Below, one piece after another: positions 44,889-53,210 of a stretch of 64,000 nt of DNA. Location: assembly GCA_930990125.1 (NCBI GenBank), contig CAKNOI010000001.1:1-64000 (forward strand), written 5' to 3'. Within the stretch, counting starts at the first letter, position 1. Each line of letters begins with the position of its first letter. The translations under genes and the position numbers were made by a program. The notes under the pieces are model-generated. The model was not told the DNA's origin. It did not search any database and saw only the letters and a program-made list of their open reading frames with translations. This DNA comes from an uncultured Clostridiaceae bacterium. GTDB taxonomy: Bacteria > Bacillota > Clostridia > TANB77 > CAG-508.

Positions 44889-47493
44889 ATGGCAATACCA
44901 GAAGAAGTAAACATTGAAAAAAGTTATGGCAAAGAATGTCTGCTACCCAAAGAAGAGTTTATAAAGCAGTATTCTATTCAAGAAAATGGACTTACCACCG
45001 CCCAAGCACAAGAACGATTACAAAAAATAGGGCTTAACGAAATTAGTCAAGCCAAGCCCAAGAAATGGTATCACTATTTTTTAGAGAGCCTTTTTAGCCC
45101 TTTTAATAGTATTTTGCTAGGAATTGTTGCTGTTTTATTATATACCGATGTCTATTTGCCCGAAGACCCAAGTTTTGCCAATATTGTTGTAATACTTGTT
45201 TTAGTTATTACTAGCACATTGTTAGAATTTTTTGAAGAATATCGTTCTAACAAAGCAGCAGAAAAATTAAAAGAATTGGTAGCAACCACTACCACTGTTT
45301 TAAGAGACGGAAAAGAAGTACAAATTCCTATGAAAGAAGTAACGGTAGGCGATGTTGTGCTTTTATCTGCTGGTAGTATGATTCCTGCAGACCTTAGAGT
45401 ATTAGAAGCAAAAGATTTGTATGTTGGACAATCCACTTTAACAGGAGAATCCGATGCGGTACGTAAAAACGTTCAGTCCGAATTAAGTAGCGACCAGTTA
45501 AATTCTCTTTCGGATTTAGATACCATTTGTTTTATGGGAACCAATGTCATTAGTGGTTCTGCTAAAGCGGTTGTTATAAAAATAGCAGATGACACCTATT
45601 TTGGTAAAGTAGCACATACTTTAAACCAAGGTAAGCCAAAATCCGCTTTTCAACAAGGAATTGAAAGTATTAGTAAACTTCTTATTCGTTTTATGCTAGT
45701 ACTTACCCCTATTGTATTTTTATTAAACGCATGGAAACATAGCTCTGTAACCGCATTTACTTTTGCAGTTGCTATTGCTATATGTATTACTCCACTTTTA
45801 CTTCCGGTTATCTTATCTTCCAGCCTTTCTAAAGGTGCTGTCAAAATGTCTAAAAAGAAAACCATTGTAAAAAAGTTGGATTCTATCCAAAACTTTGGAG
45901 CGATGAATATTCTTTGTACTGATAAAACAGGAACTTTAACAGAAGACAAAATTGTGTTAGAAAAATACATGGATATTTATGGAAACGAAAATTTACGTGT
46001 TTTAAAACATGCTTTTTTAAATGCCTACTTCCAGACAGGACTAAGAGGAAATATTGACGAAGCAGTAGTAGCAAGAGCTTTAAAACAAGATATGGAAGAA
46101 TATACAAAACAATACACCTTAGTAGACGAAATCCCTTTTGATTTTTCACGTAGACGTTTGTCTGTTGTGGTATCCGATGGTACAAAAAAGCAATTAATTA
46201 CCAAAGGTGCAGTAGAAGAAATTTTAGACATTTGCACCATGGCAGATGATAATGGTACCGTAGTTTCACTTACCAGTTCTTTAAAAGAAAATATTAAAAA
46301 AATATCCAAAAAGCTAAATATGGATGGCTTACGTGTGATTGCTGTTTGCCAAAAAAATAATATTCCAGACTTGCATCATTTTACCGTAGAAGATGAAAAA
46401 AACATGGTTCTTCTTGGATTTATAGGATTTTTGGACCCACCAAAAGAAACTGCAAAGTCTTCTATCGAGAAATTAAATAAAGCACGGAATACGTGTTGTT
46501 GTATTAACTGGCGACAATGCCGAAATAACCAAATGTATTTGTGGTAAAGTAGGAATCCATTCTCGCCGTATTGTAAGTGGAAGTCAAATAGAAAAACTAT
46601 CCGACCTTGCTGTAATTCGTCTGCTACAACGTACCAATATTTTTGTAAAGCTTTCTCCTATTCAAAAAGCTAGAATTGTTCGATTATTAAAACAAGCTGG
46701 AAACGTAGTTGGTTACATGGGTGATGGAATAAACGATAGTCCCCCTCTTACTAACTCTGATGTTGGAATATCTGTAGACACAGCAGTAGATATTGCAAAA
46801 GAATCTGCGGATATTATCTTATTAGAAAAAGATTTACATGTTTTACTAGATGGTGTAACAGAAGGTAGAAAAACATATGGAAATTTGATGAAATATATTA
46901 AAATGGCAACCAGTTTTAATTTTGGAGAGGTGGTATCTGTTATTATTGCTAGCGTATTTTTACCGTTCTTACCAGAAACTCCAATTCAACTACTTGTAGA
47001 AGGTCTTCTTTACGATTTTGGTCAATTAACATTGCCATTTGATAATGTAGACCCAGAGTATTTGGAAAAGCCAAGACAGTTTAGTTTAAAAAGTATTAAA
47101 AACTTTATGCTGTTTATGGGTCCACTAAGTTCCTTTTTTGATATTATTGTGTTCTTAAGCTTATGGTTTATTTTCCATTTACGAGAAGCAGCCCTTTTCC
47201 AAACCGTATGGTTTTCTTACAGTATTGTTTCTAACTTGCTAGGAATGCATATTATTAGAACAGCACACATTCCTTTTGTACAAAGCAACGCACATAAAGT
47301 GGTATACTTTTCTTCTATTTTGCTAAGTATTGTTGGTGTACTTGTACCTTATACTTGGCTAGGAGAAATGATAGGACTTGTTCCAATTCCTTTTGAATAT
47401 TTATCTATTATCGTTATTGTACCTATTTTATACTGTATTGTTGCTATTTTTGCTAAAAAAATATATATTAAAAAATATGGTGAATGGATTTAA
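44889..47493 (+). pseudogene. mgtA: MgtA-like Mg2+ P-type ATPase, split by a +1 frame change at a CGG codon
   Basis: Two frames join into an ~867-aa type IIIB P-type ATPase: TGESDAV in the actuator domain, the M4 segment ITPLLLPVILSSSLSKGA (MgtA-type), phosphorylation site CTDKTGTLTED (Asp near 344), then after the join VVVLTGDNAEITK, GYMGDGINDSPPL and the C-terminal helices with the DFGQLTLPFD segment. The family imports Mg2+. The first frame would stop at 46547. The join is AAA GCA CGG AAT; skipping C at 46485 gives KAGIRVVVLTGDN, where Gly is normal for the family. It has the same context as queH and the spermidine-synthase fusion. Recoding, mutation or sequence error are all possible. Confidence 0.85.
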
Positions 47494-47495
47494 AA

Positions 47496-47528
47496 AGAAG
47501 AGGCTTTGCAACACCTCTTCTTCTATTT
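47496..47528. terminator. Terminator between two convergent P-type ATPase genes
   Basis: AAGAAGAGG, ten-base loop, CCTCTTCTT then CTATTTTT. It suits the + strand mgtA-like transcript. Confidence 0.7.
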
Positions 47529-47537
47529 TTATTTCTT

Positions 47538-49874
47538 TTATTCTTTTATTTTCATGTCTTTTGTTATATTTTCTATTAGTATTTTTAGTCCTGTAACAAT
47601 AATATATCCTAATACTAAAACTCCTATTAAAATAGCAAGTCCATCGGAATCAATTGCTGGTAATTGTAATATATTTTGGAATAAATATACTGCCATAAAA
47701 TAGCCAATTGCTGTTGTCGTACATAAAAAGGTACTTAGTTTATTAAATGGTCTACATGCTTCTATTACTGCAAAAGTACTAACTCCACCAATGGTTAAAT
47801 ATTGAATGGTCATTAGTGTACCTTCTGTTAAGCCTAGTCCCTGTCTTGCAAAAGTTAGTATGATAATACTAATAATAATGGTTAACGCATATGGCATTGC
47901 ATTTTTGATAACCGTCTGCAAAAATTTTCCTTCGATTGGTTTGTCGTTGGACTGAAAAGATAGGAAAAAGGATGTATATCCTTCTATTACCAAATCGATT
48001 AGTGTAATTTGTATTGGGATAAATGGGAAAGTTGTATTGGTAATAATATTAAATAAGGATAATAGCATAGAATAAATTGTCTTTATAAAGAAAATTCTTG
48101 CTACATTGGTAATATTATTTACTACTCTTCTACCTTCCATCAAAACATCTTTTAAAACACTAAAATCGGAATTTAATAATACAATTTGGGATACTTGTCT
48201 TGCTACATCACTTGCTTCTGGTAATGTGATACTACAATCTGCCTGTTTTAAGGCAATAACATCATTAACACCATCCCCTGTCATAGCAACAGTTCTTCCT
48301 CTTTCTTGTAATGCTTGCACTAGTAAACTTTTTTGATGTGGTAACACTCTTGCAAAAATGCTATATTTATCAACAATACTTTTAATTTCTTCGTCACTCG
48401 TTATGGTAGATAAGTCAATATAGGACTGGTAATCTTCTAACCCTGCTTTTTTTGCAATACTAGAAACCGTATATGGATTATCTCCAGAGATAATCTTAAT
48501 ATCTACTTGTTGCTGTTTAAAAAATCCTAGCATTTCTTTTGCATTTTTTCTTAAAGGATCATCTAACTCAATAAAGGCAATAACATCTAATCTAGGTAAA
48601 CCATTTTCATGTACGGTTTCTTCGGTGTGTGCCATACATAAAATACGTTTTCCTTCTTTTTGTGCTTGTACAATATCTTGTGGCACCTCAATTCCTGCTT
48701 TTTCTGTTAATCTTTCTGGTGCACCAATTACAATAGAACCAAGTTTTTTAAATGTAATAGAACTCCATTTTCTTTCTGAAGAAAAGGACACTCTGTCTAC
48801 TACTGGAAATACTAAATCCCCTTTAAAGTAATCTTTTAATGCTTCAAAAGTAGCATTATTATCTTCCATAGCATTTACAAATGCTGTCATGGCTTCTTCT
48901 ATGGTAACAGGGATTACTTCTTTATTATATGGATAAATGGTATCTACTCGCATTCTTCCTTCTGTAATAGTTCCTGTTTTATCTAAGCATAAAGTATCCA
49001 CATGGGCAAGTGTTTCTACACTGTAAAGGTCTTGTACTAGCACTTTTTTACGAGCTAGTTTAATAACACCTGTTGCTAAAGAAATGGTAATAAGTAGCAT
49101 TAATCCTTTAGGAAGCATTCCTAATAGTGCTGCTGCTGTACTTACAACTGCCCCTTTTATCTCCATTTGTCTAAAGACAAATGCTTGTACAAATAGTAAA
49201 ATACCTACTGGAATAATAACAAAACTGGTAAAGTTAGTTACTTTTTTCATAGAGTTTACAAGTTCAGATTCCGCCCTTTTATACTTTTGGGTTTCACTTG
49301 TAATGTGAGCAGCAAAATTATCTTTTCCTACTTTTTCTACTTGTGAATAACATTTTCCACTAACCACATAGCTACCAGATAATAACTTATCTCCTGCTTT
49401 TTTTAGAATGGTATCTGATTCTCCTGTAAGAAGAGATTCATTTACTTCTATTTCTCCTTCTAGCACTACAGAATCTGCTACAATTTGATTTCCCATTGCT
49501 AAAACAATAACATCATCTAAAACAATTTGCTCTACTGCTATTTCTTTTTCTTTTCCATCTCGAATAACAGTAGCCTTACTTTCCTTTAACACAGAAAGTT
49601 TACGCACCATATTACGAGCATGAATTTCTTGGTAAATTCCCACTGCTACGTTTACAACAATAATAGCCATATACGCTAAATTAGAATACGCACCTACCAA
49701 AATAAGTGCAATAGCAATTAGTACGTTAAACAAATTAAATAAGGTAAATACATTATCACGGATAATTTCCCAATTACTTCGTGTTTTATCGGTATCGGTA
49801 ATATTTACCATACCTTTTTCTATCCTATTTTCTACCTGTTTTTCTGTTAACCCTACTATTTTTTCTTTTTCCAT
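47538..49874 (-). CDS. P-type cation ATPase, CtpE-like with Lys in the M4 motif
   Basis: A 778-aa P-type ATPase related to 35966-38308: ESLLTGESD, LCLDKTGTITEG (Asp near 299), MTGDGVNDVIALK. The M4 motif reads GMLPKGLMLL where the relative has GMIPEGLVLL, so the ion-coordinating Glu is replaced by Lys, which should change specificity or coupling. ATG at 49874 follows AAGGAAAGG by eight bases; the longer start at 49907 lacks a site. It converges on the mgtA-like gene. Confidence 0.87.
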   Translation of the reverse strand: MEKEKIVGLTEKQVENRIEKGMVNITDTDKTRSNWEIIRDNVFTLFNLFNVLIAIALILVGAYSNLAYMAIIVVNVAVGIYQEIHARNMVRKLSVLKESKATVIRDGKEKEIAVEQIVLDDVIVLAMGNQIVADSVVLEGEIEVNESLLTGESDTILKKAGDKLLSGSYVVSGKCYSQVEKVGKDNFAAHITSETQKYKRAESELVNSMKKVTNFTSFVIIPVGILLFVQAFVFRQMEIKGAVVSTAAALLGMLPKGLMLLITISLATGVIKLARKKVLVQDLYSVETLAHVDTLCLDKTGTITEGRMRVDTIYPYNKEVIPVTIEEAMTAFVNAMEDNNATFEALKDYFKGDLVFPVVDRVSFSSERKWSSITFKKLGSIVIGAPERLTEKAGIEVPQDIVQAQKEGKRILCMAHTEETVHENGLPRLDVIAFIELDDPLRKNAKEMLGFFKQQQVDIKIISGDNPYTVSSIAKKAGLEDYQSYIDLSTITSDEEIKSIVDKYSIFARVLPHQKSLLVQALQERGRTVAMTGDGVNDVIALKQADCSITLPEASDVARQVSQIVLLNSDFSVLKDVLMEGRRVVNNITNVARIFFIKTIYSMLLSLFNIITNTTFPFIPIQITLIDLVIEGYTSFFLSFQSNDKPIEGKFLQTVIKNAMPYALTIIISIIILTFARQGLGLTEGTLMTIQYLTIGGVSTFAVIEACRPFNKLSTFLCTTTAIGYFMAVYLFQNILQLPAIDSDGLAILIGVLVLGYIIVTGLKILIENITKDMKIKE

Positions 49875-50026
49875 TTCTTTTTCCTTTCCTTCGATTTTTA
49901 ATTTCACGCTTCCTATTGTATACTAAGTAATAGGTTATTGCAATATATTATTATAATTTTTACATTTTTCACTTTAAATAAAGTTACAATATCCGTTGTT
50001 TATTTTTTTACTTTCCAAGCAAAGCA

Positions 50027-50052
50027 AAAGAAGCCCTAACGAAGGGCTTCTT
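50027..50052. terminator. Hairpin after the TGA-interrupted gene
   Basis: AAAAGAAGCCC, short loop, GGGCTTCTTTT: perfect 11-base arms with short T-runs. Probably ends the minus-strand gene at 50085. Confidence 0.65.
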
Positions 50053-50084
50053 TTGTCAGAAAAGTAATTAGACATATAAAGCTT

Positions 50085-50492
50085 TTACTGCCTCGTTTTA
50101 CTCAGAAAGGCTATCCTTCCAAAGTCTTCTAATAAAATAGAAGGACCTGTGGAGAATATTATTTCTAAGTTTTCTTCCCCGTCTGGTCGAATCATTGCAT
50201 ATCCTACAATTGTTTTTTTGACTACTTCCCGTTTTCTAGTAACAAACAAACAGGAACCAATCTTTGGAAGTTTTTCTAATGCGTTTTGGGCAGTTTCTTT
50301 TGTTGCAAAAAATAGCTTGTTTTTCTTTCGCATAGGAAATGTGCGATATGGTTTGAGTGTGTCATTTACGACCACAGCAACCCTTACTGGGTTTATATCC
50401 ACAATCCGTGCTTCTGATACTCAAGCTTCACCTTTGATAGAATTTATCACGTAAATTCTATCTCCTACTTGTAATGTTTCGTTACCTTTCAT
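50085..50492 (-). pseudogene. Unknown gene with one in-frame TGA
   Basis: A 136-codon frame starting at ATG 50492 (AGGAGG 7 bases upstream) reads MKGNETLQVGDRIYVINS, then IKGEA, then TGA at 50421-50423, then VSEARIVDINPVRVAVVV and on to the end. The sequence on both sides is protein-like and in the same frame. A perfect TTGACA-17-TATAAT promoter lies upstream. TGA serves as a normal stop elsewhere in the window, so this is a nonsense mutation, a readthrough site, or a Trp/Cys codon mis-sequenced. A GTG at 50402 could restart translation without the first 30 residues. No family is recognised. It contains an in-frame CGG read as Arg. Confidence 0.6.
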
Positions 50493-50561
50493 TTTTCTTC
50501 CTCCTATGTATGGCTTAGGATTTTTTCTACACAATCGCCTATTACGACTGTTTACATAACA

Positions 50562-50590
50562 ATTATAGCACATTTACTTATTCGTGTCAA
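50562..50590 (-). promoter_or_regulatory. Consensus promoter of the TGA-interrupted gene
   Basis: TTGACA, 17 bases, TATAAT: perfect consensus, about 70 bases before the ATG. Confidence 0.85.
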
Positions 50591-50609
50591 AATACATATT
50601 ATTTGATTA

Positions 50610-51095
50610 TTAATTTGCTAAACCTAATATCCATACCATCAATGCTCCCACTATAAAAGGTGAAAAATTTAGAATAATTATAGGCAATCCTCTAAAAACA
50701 TAATAATGATATTCTTCATTTGTAAATACCTTTCTAGGATTATCTTCATAATATAAATGTAAAATTCTTCTAGTATATATTCCAGTAAACATGGCACTAT
50801 ATGTATGTTTTTCGCCATTGATTTCGTACTCATACTTTCCTCTACAAGTATTCTTTTCTCTATCTACATAACTACTGATTAATGTCGCATTGATAATATG
50901 GTTATTGTCTATTGCTTTTTTTACTTTCTTATCTAATTTTTGTGATGGATCAAATTTATCGTCTATTTTAAATTTAACTCTAACTACAATTGTAAGTATA
51001 ACAACAGCAAAAACCAACAGCCATTTTCCCCATATAATTGGGTTATCCGAAAAGATTTGTGTTAATCCTTCTTGAAGCATTGCAATATCATTCAT
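50610..51095 (-). CDS. DUF3592-like membrane protein
   Basis: A 161-aa protein with a helix near the N-terminus (about 21-40), a soluble central part (about 55-130, including CRGKYEYEINGEKHTYSAMF) and a C-terminal helix (about 135-158). The central beta part resembles DUF3592 proteins, which are small membrane proteins of unknown role. No operon partner is close. Confidence 0.5.
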   Translation of the reverse strand: MNDIAMLQEGLTQIFSDNPIIWGKWLLVFAVVILTIVVRVKFKIDDKFDPSQKLDKKVKKAIDNNHIINATLISSYVDREKNTCRGKYEYEINGEKHTYSAMFTGIYTRRILHLYYEDNPRKVFTNEEYHYYVFRGLPIIILNFSPFIVGALMVWILGLAN

Positions 51096-51248
51096 CTTTT
51101 TACCTCCGCCATTGCAATTTATATCCTTTATTGAAATAGTATCACATTATTAACATTTTTTAACTCTGCCATTACTCTGCCAGCTTGTATTTTTTATTTG
51201 GTGTTTTTTCAGTATTTCCAACACTTTCAATAGTTCTATTATTACTTT

Positions 51249-51291
51249 TGAAAAAGAAGAAATTGGGAAATGGAACCCCTAATTTCTTCTA
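51249..51291 (-). terminator. Terminator of tRNA-Leu
   Basis: On the minus strand AGAAGAAATTAGGGG, loop, CCCAATTTCTTCT followed by TTTTT. Confidence 0.75.
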
Positions 51292-51313
51292 ATACATTGC
51301 TTGCTTTTAACTT

Positions 51314-51402
51314 TTTGGTGCAGGTGGTGGGGGTCGAACCCACACGAATGTTACTTCGCAGGATTTTGAGTCCTGTGCGTCTGCCAATTCCGCCACACCT
51401 GC
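51314..51402 (-). tRNA. tRNA-Leu(CAA)
   Basis: An 89-nt cloverleaf starting GCAGGTG and ending CACCTGCA with encoded CCA. The anticodon stem is CAGGA/TCCTG with loop CTCAAAA, giving anticodon CAA, which reads UUG. A long variable arm as expected for tRNA-Leu and the GTTCGA T-loop are present. The promoter (51420-51448) and terminator flank it. Confidence 0.95.
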
Positions 51403-51419
51403 ATGTGTTTTACTTGTTT

Positions 51420-51448
51420 ATCTTATCATATATTTTTATACTTGTCTA
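51420..51448 (-). promoter_or_regulatory. Promoter of tRNA-Leu
   Basis: TAGACA, 17 bases, TAAGAT with an extended TGA on the minus strand. Confidence 0.65.
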
Positions 51449-51550
51449 GTGTATACTTGCATTTTTTTCAGTTTTGTGGTTTAATAGATATACTTCCTTT
51501 GTTTACGGAATACCTTACCAACTTTTATTAAGTTTTAAGGAGGAATGAGA

Positions 51551-51967
51551 ATGGGATTCAACGAACTTGGGACCTGTCCTTTCCAAAATTTAGATTTTAT
51601 CAAATGTCGGTTAGGAGAAAAACTATCCCCTTCGTTTATTGCTGTATGTGATAAACTTGGAGGAGAAATACTCGCTAACATGGTCTATGAAGAAGGCCAG
51701 TTTGAACGTATTGAAGATTCACTGGCTGTGAAGGTATTTTGCCAAACAGAAAACCTGAATCTACATGTAGCAGATACCGTATATCGGTTATTGCAACAAA
51801 TCTACGTCGATACCGGTCTTCAAAGGAAGAAAAATAAGATCCTCATGAGTGATCGAAAACTGCCATTAGACTTTTCTGGTAAGTCGTATACTTTCCGTGA
51901 AGAGGGATATGTGGTAGAGGTTGGTCTTATTGGTAATCATGTAGGCATCCACTTCCATCAGTACTAA
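51551..51967 (+). CDS. Unknown 138-aa protein (orphan gene)
   Basis: A soluble protein (MGFNELGTCPFQNLDFIKC...), rich in mixed charged and hydrophobic residues, with a His-rich C-terminus (HVGIHFHQY). No family is recognised. ATG at 51551 is chosen because AGGAGG ends 7 bases upstream; the ATG at 51545 is only one base from it. Two in-frame CGG codons and GC-richer codon use set it apart from the core genes. It stands alone with its own terminator, like 12991 and 29122. Confidence 0.6.
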   Translation: MGFNELGTCPFQNLDFIKCRLGEKLSPSFIAVCDKLGGEILANMVYEEGQFERIEDSLAVKVFCQTENLNLHVADTVYRLLQQIYVDTGLQRKKNKILMSDRKLPLDFSGKSYTFREEGYVVEVGLIGNHVGIHFHQY

Positions 51968-51977
51968 ATGACAAAAA

Positions 51978-52009
51978 AGCAGCTCCCATGGTAAGGGGGA
52001 GCTGTTTTT
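51978..52009 (+). terminator. Terminator of the orphan gene at 51551
   Basis: CAGCTCCC, nine-base loop, GGGAGCTG followed by six T; convergent with deoB. Confidence 0.9.
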
Positions 52010-52019
52010 TCTTGTTTTC

Positions 52020-53198
52020 TTATTGTATTTCTTGTAAAAAGCTTGTTCCCCATGGCAAGGTGGGTAAACCAAAATATTCTAGTACAGTTGCTGAAATATC
52101 GGCATACGTTTTTCTTACTCCTAGCTCTACACCTTGTTTTAACCCTTTTCCATATACTAAAATTGGTGTATATTCTCTAGAATGGTCTGTACTTGGGGTG
52201 CTTGGGTCGTTTCCATGGTCTGCTGTAATAATAAGGATGTCATCTTGCAACAGTTCTTGCATGATTTTTGGTAATTGTACATCAAAGTATTCTAATGCTT
52301 TTTGATACCCTACTATATCATTACGATGTCCGTATAACATATCAAAATCTACTAAATTGGTGAAGATAAGTCCTTCGGTAGGATTTTTTATTTCTTCTAT
52401 GGTTTTGTAAATTCCATCGCTATTACCTTCTGTATGAATCGCTTTGGTAATTCCTCTTCCTCCAAAAAGGTCTTCTATTTTTCCTATGGCAATTACTTGC
52501 TTGCCGTTTTCTTGTAAAACATCTAACATAGTTCTTCCAAATGTAGAAGCTTCATAATCTCTTCTGTGATAAGTTCTTACAAAATTGTTTTTGTTATCCC
52601 CTACAAATGGTCTTGCAATAATAGTTCCTATGTTATATTCTGGCTTATCTGCAAGTTTTCTTGCAATATGGCACCAGTGGTATAGGGTTTCTACTGGCAC
52701 AATATTTTCATGTGCGGCTATTTGAAATACACTATCCGCTGAAGTATAAATTATAGGATAACCTGTTTTTAGATGTTCTTCCCCATATTGTTTTAATAAT
52801 TCGGTACCAGAACCTCTTACATTTCCTATAATTCCTGTTACGCCTGTTTCTTTTTTAAATTCCTCTATCAATTCGGTTGGAAATCCATTTGGATAAGTGG
52901 TAAAAGGCTTTTCTTTTACATAACCAGAAATCTCCCAATGCCCTACAGGACTATTTTTTCCTGCACAAATTTCTTGTGCCTTTCCAAAGCACCCCATTAC
53001 CTTTTCTTCTTTTTCTTCTATTCCTATTTCTGGTATATTATACAAACCCAATTTTTTCAAATTTGGTAATTGTAACGATGTATTTTCGTAAATTCCTTTT
53101 AACGTATTACTTCCCACATCTCCATACGTAGAAGCATCTGGAAGTTCTCCTACACCAAAGCCATCTAGCACCATAATAATAACTCTTTTTTTCTCCAT
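52020..53198 (-). CDS. deoB: Phosphopentomutase
   Basis: A 392-aa alkaline-phosphatase-superfamily enzyme. MVLDGFGVGELPDASTYGDVGSNTL is the metal-binding N-terminus with the Thr nucleophile region; later blocks are SADSVFQIAAHE, the NLVDFDMLYGHRND segment and IITADHGNDPSTPSTDHSRE with the remaining Mn ligands. It interconverts ribose-1-phosphate and ribose-5-phosphate in nucleoside salvage, linking nucleoside phosphorylase products to the pentose phosphate pathway (rpiA at 13401). It is 12 bases downstream of the 755-aa gene. Confidence 0.96.
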   Translation of the reverse strand: MEKKRVIIMVLDGFGVGELPDASTYGDVGSNTLKGIYENTSLQLPNLKKLGLYNIPEIGIEEKEEKVMGCFGKAQEICAGKNSPVGHWEISGYVKEKPFTTYPNGFPTELIEEFKKETGVTGIIGNVRGSGTELLKQYGEEHLKTGYPIIYTSADSVFQIAAHENIVPVETLYHWCHIARKLADKPEYNIGTIIARPFVGDNKNNFVRTYHRRDYEASTFGRTMLDVLQENGKQVIAIGKIEDLFGGRGITKAIHTEGNSDGIYKTIEEIKNPTEGLIFTNLVDFDMLYGHRNDIVGYQKALEYFDVQLPKIMQELLQDDILIITADHGNDPSTPSTDHSREYTPILVYGKGLKQGVELGVRKTYADISATVLEYFGLPTLPWGTSFLQEIQ

Positions 53199-53210
53199 GT
53201 TTTTTTCCTC

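Noticed and set aside
7413-46485. Simple sequencing error triggered by AGGAAT motifs
   Set aside because: Kept only as an alternative. AGGAAT is frequent in the window and is intact in many genes (for example GTA GGA ATA in ruvB), so the bare motif does not trigger an inserted C.
46717-47493. Separate gene starting at ATG 46717 (MGDGINDSPPL)
   Set aside because: It begins in the middle of the conserved hinge motif of a P-type ATPase, and the same frame is open back to 46486, where it joins the 44889 frame. It is the second part of the mgtA-like gene.
50421-50423. Genetic code in which TGA is Trp, or a selenocysteine codon
   Set aside because: TGA ends the YfhO-like gene (7578) in a normal ATGA overlap, and no in-frame TGA was noticed in conserved genes. 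No SECIS-like stem with the needed spacing was recognised after the codon.
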